Shown here in pieces: positions 44,835 to 53,009 of a DNA stretch of 64,000 bases. The notes under the pieces are model-generated. The model was not told the DNA's origin. It saw nothing but the letters and a program-made list of their open reading frames with translations, and did no database searches. The DNA is taken from positions 1 through 64,000 of the forward strand of contig NZ_JAAGWF010000003.1 of the NCBI RefSeq assembly GCF_010686765.1, read 5' to 3'. The translations under genes were made by a program, and so were the position numbers. Position 1 is the stretch's first letter. Each line of letters opens with the position of its first letter. This DNA is from Geodermatophilus sabuli. Lineage in GTDB: Bacteria > Actinomycetota > Actinomycetes > Mycobacteriales > Geodermatophilaceae.

Positions 44835-45398
44835 GTGCGGACACTGACCTTTGCCATGAACGTGAGCCTGGACGGCTACGTCGCCGCGCCCGGCGACGAC
44901 CTCGGCTGGAGCGTGCCGAGTGACGAGCTGTTCCAGTGGTGGTCCGACCGGGTGGGGGCGACCGGCCTGGCGCTCTACGGGCGCAGAGTGTGGGAGGGGA
45001 TGAGTTCCCACTGGCCGACCGCCGACCAGCAGCCCGGCGCCACACCGGCGCAGATCGAGTACGCCCGCCGCTGGCGGGACATGCCGAAGGTGGTGTTCTC
45101 CTCCACGATCGGCGCGGTCGACGGGAACACCCGCCTGGTCACGGGCGACGCGGTTCCCGAGATCACCCGGCTCAAGACCGAGGACGGCGGACCCATGGAC
45201 GTCGTCGGCGCCACCCTCGCGGCGGCGGCGATGCGGGCCGGGCTGATCGACGAGTACGTGCTGGTGACCGCACCGGTCCTGGTGGGCGGCGGCACGCCGT
45301 TCTTCACGGCCCTGGACAACTGGGTGGACCTGAGCCTGGTGGAGACCCGGCCGTTCCCCGACGGCGTCCTCCTGACCAGGTACCAGACCAGGCACTGA
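44835..45398 (+). CDS. Dihydrofolate reductase family protein
   Basis: This 187-residue DHFR/RibD-C-like reductase starts RTLTFAMNVSLDGYVAAPGDD. It has LALYGRRVWEGMSSHW, KVVFSSTI, MDVVGATLAAAAMRAGLIDEYVL and APVLVGGGTPFFT. It is probably an NADPH-dependent reductase of unknown substrate. It differs clearly from the one at 22041 and is not a recent copy. A site CCGGAGGCTG precedes the GTG start. It probably forms a single-gene unit. Confidence 0.85.
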   Translation: MRTLTFAMNVSLDGYVAAPGDDLGWSVPSDELFQWWSDRVGATGLALYGRRVWEGMSSHWPTADQQPGATPAQIEYARRWRDMPKVVFSSTIGAVDGNTRLVTGDAVPEITRLKTEDGGPMDVVGATLAAAAMRAGLIDEYVLVTAPVLVGGGTPFFTALDNWVDLSLVETRPFPDGVLLTRYQTRH

Positions 45399-45496
45399 GC
45401 GCCCGACGTCGGATCGGGGCGCGCTCCGGGCCGCCCGAGGAATCTCGCTTCCGGGGTCCTCGGCGTCGACCACGTCCATCCCCTGTGGACAGCTGT

Positions 45497-45512
45497 TCGA
45501 ACGTGTGTTCGG
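45497..45512. promoter_or_regulatory. SOS (LexA) box before radical SAM gene
   Basis: TCGAACGTGTGTTCGG matches the actinobacterial SOS box TCGAAC-N4-GTTCGA in 11 of 12 fixed positions. It ends 8 nt before ATG 45521, where LexA would overlap the promoter and start. Confidence 0.75.
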
Positions 45513-45520
45513 ATGATGGC

Positions 45521-46630
45521 ATGAGGTGGGACGCGCAGCGGCTGGATGCCGAGGAGGCGGCGACCCTGCCGGGCATGCCGTCCATGCGCGGGCTCCTGCG
45601 CAGCGTGCAGGTGCCGGAGTTCCGGGGGCTGACCTTCCACGAGGTGCGCAGCAGGAGCGCGCTCAACGAGGTCCCCGCGGACTCGCCGATGCCGTTCCGG
45701 TGGACGATCAACCCGTATCGGGGCTGCTCGCATGCCTGTGTGTACTGCTACGCCCGCGGCAGCCACCAGTGGCTGGAGCTGGACACCGGCCGGGACTTCG
45801 ACACCCAGGTGGTGGTCAAGACCAACCTCGTCGAGGTGCTGCGCCGGGAGCTGGCGCGGCCGTCCTGGCGTCGGGAGCACGTGGCGCTGGGCACCAACAC
45901 CGACCCCTATCAACGGGCGGAGGGCCGGTACCGGCTGATGCCCGGCGTCATCTCGGCCCTGGCCGGGTCGGGCACGCCGCTGTCGGTCCTCACGAAGGGG
46001 ACGCTGCTGCGCCGCGACCTCCCCCTGCTGGCCGCCGCCGCGCGGGACGTGCCGGTCGGCTTGGGCGTGTCCATGGCCATCTGGGACGACGAGCTGCACG
46101 CCGCGCTCGAGCCGGGCGTGCCGACGCCGCGCGCCCGGTTGGACCTCGTGCGGGCGATCACCGACGCGGGTCTGCCCTGCGGGGTCTTCCTGGCACCGGT
46201 CCTCCCGGGGCTGACCGACCGGCTCGCCGACCTCGACGCCACCATCGCCGCGATCGCCGGGGCCGGCGCCACCGGCGTCACCGTGGTGCCGCTGCACCTG
46301 CGTCCCGGCGCCCGCGAGTGGTTCTCGGCCTGGCTGGCGCGCGAGCACCCGCAGCTGGTACCGCGCTACCAGCAGCTCTACCGCCGGGGTGCCTCCGTGC
46401 CGGCCGAGTACCGGAGCTGGCTGGCCGGGCGGGTGGCTCCGTTGCTGGCGCGGCACGGGCTGGACCGGCAGGCCGGCGGCGCGGCCCGCGGCGTCCCCGG
46501 TGACCAGGACGCCGACTTCCCCGCGGGCAGCCTCCCGGACCCACCCCGGGCGGCACCGCCGGCGGGGGACCCGCCCGCCGGAACGGCTCCGCACCGGCCG
46601 GCCGAGCCCGAGCAGCTGGCGCTGCTCTGA
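45521..46630 (+). CDS. Rv2578c-type radical SAM protein
   Basis: This is a radical SAM enzyme of 369 aa. The cluster motif C-x3-C-x2-C is at Cys69, Cys73 and Cys76 within INPYRGCSHACVYCYARG, as in the Rv2578c family and in spore-photoproduct-lyase-like proteins. HVALGTNTDPYQRAEGRYRL and LTKGTLLRRD are also family features. The reaction is not established. The SOS box directly upstream points to DNA repair or stress. The C-terminal about 60 residues are Pro/Gly/Ala-rich and ill-defined. ATG 45521 was chosen because the box lies just upstream. Confidence 0.9.
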   Translation: MRWDAQRLDAEEAATLPGMPSMRGLLRSVQVPEFRGLTFHEVRSRSALNEVPADSPMPFRWTINPYRGCSHACVYCYARGSHQWLELDTGRDFDTQVVVKTNLVEVLRRELARPSWRREHVALGTNTDPYQRAEGRYRLMPGVISALAGSGTPLSVLTKGTLLRRDLPLLAAAARDVPVGLGVSMAIWDDELHAALEPGVPTPRARLDLVRAITDAGLPCGVFLAPVLPGLTDRLADLDATIAAIAGAGATGVTVVPLHLRPGAREWFSAWLAREHPQLVPRYQQLYRRGASVPAEYRSWLAGRVAPLLARHGLDRQAGGAARGVPGDQDADFPAGSLPDPPRAAPPAGDPPAGTAPHRPAEPEQLALL

Positions 46631-46652
46631 TCCGCGGTGACCCGGTGGCGGG

Positions 46653-47498
46653 TCAGCCGGGCAGCCGGGAGGACCGGGCCACGGCCCGGAGTGCGCGGAC
46701 CGCCCCCCGGGGGCCCACGGCGGGAGCGCCGGCGGCCAGCGCGAGCCGGCGGAAGGAGTCGTAGGACAGCGTCAGGTAGGCGATGGCCAGCGCCTCGGCG
46801 GCGTCGCGACGGCGCGCCGGGGCGGTCAGCCGCAGGTGGTGCGCGGTACGGACGGCGTGTTTGGCGAAGGTGACCTGCAGGGCCTGGGTGGACAGCTGCC
46901 CCCCGACCGCCGACGCCGGCCCCGGGCCGCGGCGCAGGGCCGGGAGCACCCACGGGCTGGCGGCGAGGGCTGGGAAGCGCGACCGGGTCGCCTCCCACGC
47001 GTGCCAGGCCGTCAGGGCGCCGGGTACCGACCACTCGCCGTCGTCGGTGCGGACCAGCAGGCGTCTCGCCGTGGTGCGGACCTGGTCGCGCCGGAGGGCG
47101 CGGAACTGCCCGACCGTGGCGGGCCAGTTCAGCGCGAGCGCGCACCAGGCGACCGTTCGCAGGTGCTCGGGATCCCCGTTGCGGATCTCGGTCAGCGGCC
47201 GGAGCTCCAGGTGCGGGGGAGCGGGCTCGGGGGTGCGGACCCCCGGCAGGGCCACTCCGCCGTAGCGGGCGACCTTGCTGTAGAGGGCGACGGTGGCCGG
47301 TTTCCATCCGCGCGCAGCGGCGATCGGGTCCAGGCCCTCGTCGGCCAGGTCATCCGGGCCGAGCCCCAGCTCCAGCGCCGCCTCGGCCAGCCGGCGCCAC
47401 TGCGGCTCGTAGCCCTCCGGAGCGCGCAACCGGCGCCAGGCGCGCGCCGGGGGAGGAGCCGGCATCGCCGGCAGCGGTGACTGCCATCCACCCGTCAT
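46653..47498 (-). CDS. Unrecognised protein with possible tyrosine-recombinase ancestry
   Basis: This 281-residue protein is not recognised with certainty. Part of it looks like a core-binding domain (GLDPIAAARGWKPATVALYSKVARYGG), followed by a helical region that resembles a tyrosine recombinase catalytic domain (TVAWCALALNWPATVGQFRALRRDQV, WVLPALRR, GGQLSTQALQVTFAKHAV). The usual catalytic Arg of box I and the final Tyr do not appear at the expected places. The gene is basic. Its ATG is 11 nt from a 16-bp motif shared with 18764. It may be an inactivated or repurposed recombinase; this is inference. Confidence 0.55.
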   Translation of the reverse strand: MTGGWQSPLPAMPAPPPARAWRRLRAPEGYEPQWRRLAEAALELGLGPDDLADEGLDPIAAARGWKPATVALYSKVARYGGVALPGVRTPEPAPPHLELRPLTEIRNGDPEHLRTVAWCALALNWPATVGQFRALRRDQVRTTARRLLVRTDDGEWSVPGALTAWHAWEATRSRFPALAASPWVLPALRRGPGPASAVGGQLSTQALQVTFAKHAVRTAHHLRLTAPARRRDAAEALAIAYLTLSYDSFRRLALAAGAPAVGPRGAVRALRAVARSSRLPG

Positions 47499-47509
47499 GA
47501 CGTGATACT

Positions 47510-47525
47510 ACCGTTATCCCCAACA
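47510..47525. repeat. 16-bp motif shared with 18764-18779
   Basis: ACCGTTATCCCCAACA is identical to 18764-18779. Here it lies 11 nt upstream of the ATG at 47498 of the recombinase-like gene (minus strand). The rest of the gap to 47687 shows only a GGCGCC-rich hairpin. Confidence 0.5.
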
Positions 47526-47687
47526 AATCGCGACTTACGGTCGATCGTGCGGCGCCGTCGTACCCGGCGGCGCCTTCGGCGCCGAGGCAGCGATCTCGGG
47601 AGGCGCGGGCTCGTCGGCCAGGGGTACGGGACCAGCGGGACCGTACGGATCTTCACAGCGGTGCTGTTGGTCATAACGGACGAACGC

Positions 47688-48911
47688 ATGCGCGGGCGTG
47701 GAACTCGGCGCGCGGCGACCGCCCCCGTTGCTGACCATGACCCGGTGCGGACCGTGGGCGTGGAGGAAGAACTGCTCGTCGTCGACCCCGCCGGTCGGCC
47801 CGTCCCTCTCGGGCCTGCGGCGCTGGAGGTCGCCTCCCGGCGCGGAGAGGGCGAGACGGTGGCCGAGCACGACCGGGCCGACCAGCAGCCGCCCGATGAT
47901 GCCGCACGCAGGGGCATCGACGACGGCGACCCGCGGGGGCAGCTGGTGCCCGAGCTCAAGGCCCAGCAACTGGAGTACGCCACCCGGGTGTGCGCCGACC
48001 TCGCCGAGGTGGACGACGCCCTGCGGCACTGGCGGCGGCGGGCCGACGCCGCCGCGCGGGCCGTCGGCGCCCGGGTGGCCGCGCTGGCCAGCTCACCCGT
48101 CGAGGTCGAGCCGGTGACGACCCCCGGCGAGCGCTACGAGCAGATGGCCGAGACCTTCCAGCTCACCTCCCTCGAGCAGCTGACCTGCGGCTGCCACGTG
48201 CACGTCTCGGTCGCCGACGACGAGGAGGGCGTCGGCGTGCTCAACCGCATCCGGACCTGGTTGCCCGTGCTCACGGCGCTCACCAGCAACTCGCCGTTCT
48301 GGCTCGGCCGCGACAGCGGGCACGCCAGCTTCCGCTCCCAGGCGTGGAACCGCTGGCCGTCGGCCGGCCCGAACGAGCTGTTCGCCGACGCGGCGGACTA
48401 CCACCGGCTGATCGCCGACCTGGTCGCGAGCGAGACGATCGTCGACACCGGGATGATCTACTTCGACGCCCGGCTGTCCGAGCGCTGGCCCACCGTGGAG
48501 ATCCGGGTCGCCGACGTCGCGCTGCGCGCCGAGGACGCGGTCACCCTGGCCGGCCTGGTCCGTGCTCTGGTGGACACCGCGGCAGGGGAGTGGCGTGCCG
48601 GCACGCCGGCACCGGCCGTCCGCAGTGAGGTCGTCCGCGTCGCCTCCTGGCGGGCCGGCCGGTCCGGGCTGACCGCGGACCTCGTGCACCCGGCCACCGG
48701 CCGGCCCGAACCGGCCGCCGACGTCGTGGCGGCCCTGCTCGCTCACGTCGGCCCGGCCCTGGACGCCGCCGGCGACGCGCACCGCGTGCGGGACGGCGTC
48801 GCCGCCGTCCTGGCCCGCGGCACCGGTGCCGACCTCCAGCGGCGGGTGCACCGGGAGACCGGTGACCTGACCGCGGTCGTCCGGGCCGCCGTGGAGCTGA
48901 CCCAGTCCTGA
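47688..48911 (+). CDS. GCS2-type glutamate--cysteine ligase / carboxylate-amine ligase
   Basis: This is an ATP-dependent carboxylate-amine ligase of the GCS2 (YbdK/EgtA-like) family, 407 aa. It begins VRTVGVEEELLVVDPAGRPV and has GQLVPELKAQQLEYATRVCADL, CGCHVHVSVADDEEGVGVLNRI and SERWPTVEIRVADVALRAEDA, which form the glutamate- and ATP-binding core. It would make gamma-glutamyl amides, such as gamma-glutamylcysteine, or act on another amine. The extent to 47502 is open frame, but ATG 47688 was preferred because family sequence begins soon after it. Confidence 0.82.
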   Translation: MRGRGTRRAATAPVADHDPVRTVGVEEELLVVDPAGRPVPLGPAALEVASRRGEGETVAEHDRADQQPPDDAARRGIDDGDPRGQLVPELKAQQLEYATRVCADLAEVDDALRHWRRRADAAARAVGARVAALASSPVEVEPVTTPGERYEQMAETFQLTSLEQLTCGCHVHVSVADDEEGVGVLNRIRTWLPVLTALTSNSPFWLGRDSGHASFRSQAWNRWPSAGPNELFADAADYHRLIADLVASETIVDTGMIYFDARLSERWPTVEIRVADVALRAEDAVTLAGLVRALVDTAAGEWRAGTPAPAVRSEVVRVASWRAGRSGLTADLVHPATGRPEPAADVVAALLAHVGPALDAAGDAHRVRDGVAAVLARGTGADLQRRVHRETGDLTAVVRAAVELTQS

Positions 48912-49008
48912 CGGCGGCGCGGGTCCGGCGAGTCCGGCCCGACCGCCGCCCCGGAGCAGCGACCCGGGGCCTGCCCGGCGCCTCGGGACGGCGGCCGGAG
49001 CCGACCGT

Positions 49009-49014
49009 TAGGGT
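49009..49014 (+). promoter_or_regulatory. Candidate -10 element before acyltransferase gene
   Basis: TAGGGT ends 7 nt before ATG 49022. Confidence 0.5.
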
Positions 49015-49021
49015 CCGGCCC

Positions 49022-49894
49022 ATGTACACCGCCACCTGGCGTGACGTCGTCCGGCGCGACCTGTTCGGACGGCGTCCCGATCCGCGGGACCGGCCCTACC
49101 GGTTCATCATCCGGGCGGCCCTGGTCGTGTTCCGGCTGCTGCGCCTGCGCTTCGACGTCCGCGGCGCCGAGCACCTCCCGGCGACCGGCGGCGCGATCAT
49201 CTGCAGCAACCACGTCAGCTACCTGGACTTCACCTTCCTCGGCCTGGCCGCGCTGCCGCAGCGCCGGCTGGTCCGCTTCATGGCCAAGGCCTCGGTCTTC
49301 GCCCACCGGTTCTCCGGGCCCTTCATGCGCGCGATGCAGCACATCCCGGTCGACCGGACGGCCGGCGCGGCGGCGTTCGAGCACTCGGTCCGCGCGCTGC
49401 AGGACGGGCACGTCGTCGGCGTCTTCCCCGAGGCCACCATCAGCAGCAGCTTCATGGTCAAGGACCTCAAGGCCGGGGCGGCCCGGATGGCCGTCGACGC
49501 CCAGGTGCCGGTCATCCCGGCGGCGGTGTGGGGCGGGCAGCGGATCGCCACCAAGGGCCACCCGGTCGACCTCCGCCGCGGGGTGCCGATCACCGTCGTC
49601 CTCGGCGAGCCGCTCGTCCCCGAGCCCGGGGAGAAGACGCAGCAGCTGCTCCGGCGCATCCGGGCGGCGATGGAGGCCCTGGTCGACGAGGCCCAGCGCA
49701 GCTACCCCGACCGGCCCGCCGACGACCAGGACCGCTGGTGGCTGCCCGCCCACCTGGGCGGCTCGGCCCCGACGCCGGAGGAGGCCGTCGCGCTCGACCA
49801 CCACGACGTCCGCGGCACCAAGCAGAAGCTGCCCCGCCCCCATCCGGTGGCCCGCGTCCGGGCGCTGCTGGCCCACCGGCGCCGCAACCGCTGA
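49022..49894 (+). CDS. 1-acyl-glycerol-3-phosphate acyltransferase family (PlsC)
   Basis: This is a membrane-associated acyltransferase of 290 aa. The block I motif is NHVSYLDF (NHx4D), block III is GVFPEATIS and block IV is VIPAAVWGG, in the expected spacing. An N-terminal hydrophobic patch (FIIRAALVVFRLL) may bind the membrane. It adds the second acyl chain to lysophosphatidate or a similar lipid. It differs from the second acyltransferase at 62946. Confidence 0.9.
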   Translation: MYTATWRDVVRRDLFGRRPDPRDRPYRFIIRAALVVFRLLRLRFDVRGAEHLPATGGAIICSNHVSYLDFTFLGLAALPQRRLVRFMAKASVFAHRFSGPFMRAMQHIPVDRTAGAAAFEHSVRALQDGHVVGVFPEATISSSFMVKDLKAGAARMAVDAQVPVIPAAVWGGQRIATKGHPVDLRRGVPITVVLGEPLVPEPGEKTQQLLRRIRAAMEALVDEAQRSYPDRPADDQDRWWLPAHLGGSAPTPEEAVALDHHDVRGTKQKLPRPHPVARVRALLAHRRRNR

Positions 49895-49905
49895 ACGGCC
49901 CGCCG

Positions 49906-50436
49906 TCAGTCCACGACGACCGGGGCCATGAGCCGGAAGGCGTCCAGCTCGACGTCGTACCACCGCCGCATCCGGCCCAGCGGCTGCATCCCCAGCCGGG
50001 TGCAGACCGCCGCCGAGGCCACGTTGCCCGGCCGGACCACGGCGTAGACCTCGGGCAGTCCGGCGGCGAAACCCCGGTCGATCACCGCCCGCGCGGCCTC
50101 GGTCGCGTAGCCGCGCCCCCAGCAGTCCGGGTGCAGGTGCCAGCCGACCTCCACCTCGCCGACGCCACCGGGCAGCGGCTTCAGCAGCACCGTGCCGGCC
50201 ACGGTGGCCACTCCCGCCACCTCCACCGCCCAGACGCCGAACGGTCCCTCGCCCGCGCAGACCCCCGCCCAGCGGGCCACCAGCTCCACCGGCGTCACCG
50301 AGGGCGGGCCCCCGAGCCAGCGGGTGACCTCGTCGCGGCCGTAGAGGTCGGTCAACCGGCTCAGGTCGTCCCGGCGGGTGGTCCACGGGCGCAGCCGCAG
50401 CCGCCCGGTGCCCAGGACCCCGTCGGCGGCCGTCAC
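49906..50436 (-). CDS. GNAT family N-acetyltransferase (RimJ/RimL-like)
   Basis: This is a GNAT acetyltransferase of 176 aa. It starts LGTGRLRLRPWTTRRDDL, and has the acetyl-CoA loop HLHPDCWGRGYATEAARAVIDRG with the Q/RxxGxG/A-type motif, and VRPGNVASAAVCTRLGM, which is typical of the RimJ/RimL branch. Its target (protein N-terminus or small amine) is unknown. GTG 50436 was chosen because the longer upstream frame is not protein-like. It is convergent with the acyltransferase, leaving 11 nt. Confidence 0.85.
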   Translation of the reverse strand: MTAADGVLGTGRLRLRPWTTRRDDLSRLTDLYGRDEVTRWLGGPPSVTPVELVARWAGVCAGEGPFGVWAVEVAGVATVAGTVLLKPLPGGVGEVEVGWHLHPDCWGRGYATEAARAVIDRGFAAGLPEVYAVVRPGNVASAAVCTRLGMQPLGRMRRWYDVELDAFRLMAPVVVD

Positions 50437-50479
50437 GGCGTCCTGCCTACCGCTGCGCGGACGCAGCGGCCACCCGGCC

Positions 50480-51880
50480 TCAGTCCACCAGCGAGGCCAG
50501 GCGCGACGCCCCGGCCGCCCGGTCGGCGGCCACCGGGTCCACGCCCCGGTCCCGCCACCACGCCCGGCCACCGGGAGGCAGCGTGGCGATCGGGTCGTAG
50601 TAGGTGTACCGGCGGTCGAGCGCGGCCTCGTCGCCGACCTCGATGCCGGTCCGGTAGTTCTTCGTCCAGTAGCTGATGCCGCGCTCGCGGTCGTACTCGG
50701 CCACCTGGTGCACCCAGCGCTTGCCGACGTAGGGCACGTCGCAGACGATCCGTGGCGTCGCGAAGCCGGGCAGGTAACCCATGATGTCGTGCTGCAGCGT
50801 CTGCGCCTGCGCGAGTGACACCCGCCAGTGCTCGGCGCTGGGCACCATGTCGCACATGTAGAAGTAGTAGGGCGTGATGCCGGCGCCGTCGAGCAGCGCG
50901 AAGCACAGGTCGAGCAGCGCCGGCGCGGTCGCGTTCACCCCGCGCAGCAACACGCCCTGGTTGCGGACGTCGCGCACCCCGGCGGCCAGCACCGTGCGTG
51001 CGGCCTCGGCGACCAGTGGGGTGACCGACTGCGCCGCGTTGACGTGGGTGTGCACGGCCAGGGAGACCCCGCGCGCACGCGCCGTGGCGGCCAGCCGGCC
51101 CAGGCCCGCGACCACGTCGTCCTGGAGCCAGTGCTGGGGGAGGCCCATGAGCGCCTTGGACGCCAGCCGGATGTCGCGCACCGACTCGATCTCCAGCAGC
51201 CCGCCGACGAACGCCTCGAGGCTCGCGAAGGGCAGGTTGGCGACGTCCCCGCCGGAGACGACGACGTCCCGCACCCCTGGCGTGGCCCGCAGGTACGCGA
51301 GCATCGCGGCCTGCCGGTCGACCGGCTTGAGCTCGAACCTCAGCTTGGCGACGGCGGGCGTCGAGTTGCCCACCAGGTCCATCCGGGTGCAGTGACCGCA
51401 GTACTGCGGGCAGGTCGAGAGCAGCTCGGCCAGCACCTTGGTGGGATAGCGGTGGGTCAGCCCCTCCACGGCCCACATCTCGTGCTCGTGCAGCGAGTCC
51501 CGAGCGGCGTAGGGGTGGCTGGCCGCCGCGCCGGGCAGCCGGTCGGAGGCGGCCGGGAGCATGTAGCGGCGCACCGGGTCGGCGAGCATCGCCGCGGCGG
51601 TCGGAACCGCGTCGGGCACCATCGTGTTGAGCATCTGGGGCGGCAGCAGCAGCGACATCGTCGCCCGGCCCGACTGGTCGGCCTGCACGTCGGCGTAGAA
51701 GGACTCGTCGAGCGTGTCGCCGTACACCCCGCGCAGCTGCCGCAGGTTCTTGACGCAGTGCGCGCGTTGCCACTGGGCGCTGCGCCACTCGTCCGCGGTG
51801 ACGTCGGCGAAACCGGGCAGCCGCCGCCAGTCGGGCTCGACGAGCTCTCGCGCGGTGTAGTCGTAGGGCTGTTCCAGCAC
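50480..51880 (-). CDS. kamA: Lysine 2,3-aminomutase family radical SAM enzyme (KamA)
   Basis: KamA converts L-lysine to beta-lysine (3,6-diaminohexanoate) with a 4Fe-4S cluster, S-adenosylmethionine and PLP. It has 466 aa. The radical SAM motif is Cys157-x3-Cys161-x2-Cys164 in STCPQYCGHCTRMD. LVSGGD-type VVVSGGDVANLP, HTHVN and YYFYMCDMVPSAEHWR follow; the last region is typical of the family. The gene is divergent from kdd, 103 bp apart, and belongs with the lysine cluster to the right. A glutamate 2,3-aminomutase cannot be excluded by sequence alone, but the context favours lysine. Confidence 0.9.
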   Translation of the reverse strand: MLEQPYDYTARELVEPDWRRLPGFADVTADEWRSAQWQRAHCVKNLRQLRGVYGDTLDESFYADVQADQSGRATMSLLLPPQMLNTMVPDAVPTAAAMLADPVRRYMLPAASDRLPGAAASHPYAARDSLHEHEMWAVEGLTHRYPTKVLAELLSTCPQYCGHCTRMDLVGNSTPAVAKLRFELKPVDRQAAMLAYLRATPGVRDVVVSGGDVANLPFASLEAFVGGLLEIESVRDIRLASKALMGLPQHWLQDDVVAGLGRLAATARARGVSLAVHTHVNAAQSVTPLVAEAARTVLAAGVRDVRNQGVLLRGVNATAPALLDLCFALLDGAGITPYYFYMCDMVPSAEHWRVSLAQAQTLQHDIMGYLPGFATPRIVCDVPYVGKRWVHQVAEYDRERGISYWTKNYRTGIEVGDEAALDRRYTYYDPIATLPPGGRAWWRDRGVDPVAADRAAGASRLASLVD

Positions 51881-51902
51881 GGGTCCCGCCTCCTGATCTC
51901 CG

Positions 51903-51953
51903 CCGTCCGGAGGACGGTACGGCAGGATCTCCTGCGTGAGCGCGCTTTCACGC
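51903..51953. promoter_or_regulatory. Three tandem palindromes in the kamA-kdd promoter
   Basis: Three perfect inverted repeats follow each other: CCGTCCGGAGGACGG (51903-51917), GCAGGATCTCCTGC (51922-51935) and GCGTGAGCGCGCTTTCACGC (51934-51953, arms GCGTGA/TCACGC). They lie between the divergent kamA and kdd genes and end at the kdd -10 hexamer, which suggests operators. The regulator is unknown. Confidence 0.6.
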
Positions 51954-51959
51954 TAGATT
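51954..51959 (+). promoter_or_regulatory. Candidate -10 element before kdd
   Basis: TAGATT lies directly after the third palindrome, 24 nt before ATG 51984. GGGGAGCGGG serves as ribosome site. Confidence 0.45.
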
Positions 51960-51983
51960 GTCCCGCGATGGACGGGGAGCGGG

Positions 51984-53009
51984 ATGTCTGACGTGGGCCG
52001 GGCACTGGGCGTACACCGGGTGCTCGAGCCATCCGGCGTCCTGCCGCAGGCGGCCTGGCGACTGGACGCCGACCCGGCGATCGGGTCCGACGAGGTGCGC
52101 CTGGCGTTACAGCGGCTGAACCTCGATGCCGCCTCCTTCCGCCAGCTGTCGGAGGCCTGCGGAGGCGACGGGTCAGCGGTGCGTGCAGCCGTGCTGGAGA
52201 CGGTGCGGGCCCGCGGCAAGATGCAGAACGCGGTCACCGGCTCCGGTGGCATGCTCATCGGCGTCGTCGACGCCGTCGGCCCGCGGTCGCCGCTCGGACT
52301 GGCGGTCGGCCAGCGCGTCGCCACCCTGGTGTCGCTCACCCTCACGCCGCTGGCGATCACCGATGGACTGGCCGGCTGGGACGGCCGCAGCGAGCAGGTC
52401 CCGGCGCGGGGGACGGCGATCCTGTTCGCCCGCTCCATCGCCGCCGTGCTGCCCGACGACCTCCCCGACGCGGTCTCCCTCGCCCTCCTCGACGTCTGCG
52501 GCGCTCCGGCGGCGACCGCGCGGGTGGTCGAGCGGACCGGTGCCCGGTCCGTCGTCGTCCTCGGGGCGGCGGGCAAGTCGGGGTGCCTGAGCCTGGCCGC
52601 CGCCCGCGCAGCGGGGAGCACGCACCTCACCGGCCTGGTGCGTGACGACCGGGAGGCCGTGGCGCTCAGCGCGACCGGCCTGGCCGACCGGGTGCTCGTC
52701 GCCGACGCGACGGACCCCCTGGCCGTCGCCGCGGTCGTCGGCGCCCCCGCCGAGGTGACGGTCGTCTGCGTCGACGCGCCCGGCGCCGAGCACGGCGCGG
52801 TCCTGGCCACGTCCGCCGGGGGCACCGTGGTCTTCTTCTCGATGGCGACGTCGTTCTCCGCGGCGGCGCTGGGCGCGGAGGGGATGGCGGCGGACGTGAC
52901 GATGCTGATCGGGAACGGCTACACGCCGGGGCACGCCGCCCTGGCCCTGGACCTGTACCGCGCCACCCCCGGGGTGCGCGCGCTCATCGACCCCCGCGTC
53001 GCGGCATGA
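51984..53009 (+). CDS. kdd: L-erythro-3,5-diaminohexanoate dehydrogenase (Kdd)
   Basis: Kdd oxidises and deaminates 3,5-diaminohexanoate to 5-amino-3-oxohexanoate with NAD(P), the third step of lysine fermentation. It has 341 aa. An N-terminal domain (ALGVHRVLEPSGVLPQAAWRLD) is followed by VLETVRARGKMQNAVTGSGGMLIG, typical of the family, and the Rossmann motif VVVLGAAGKSGCLSLAAA near residue 187. The C-terminal part has VVFFSMATSFSAAALGAEG. The stop overlaps the amidohydrolase start by 4 nt. It is the first gene of the forward operon. Confidence 0.9.
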   Translation: MSDVGRALGVHRVLEPSGVLPQAAWRLDADPAIGSDEVRLALQRLNLDAASFRQLSEACGGDGSAVRAAVLETVRARGKMQNAVTGSGGMLIGVVDAVGPRSPLGLAVGQRVATLVSLTLTPLAITDGLAGWDGRSEQVPARGTAILFARSIAAVLPDDLPDAVSLALLDVCGAPAATARVVERTGARSVVVLGAAGKSGCLSLAAARAAGSTHLTGLVRDDREAVALSATGLADRVLVADATDPLAVAAVVGAPAEVTVVCVDAPGAEHGAVLATSAGGTVVFFSMATSFSAAALGAEGMAADVTMLIGNGYTPGHAALALDLYRATPGVRALIDPRVAA

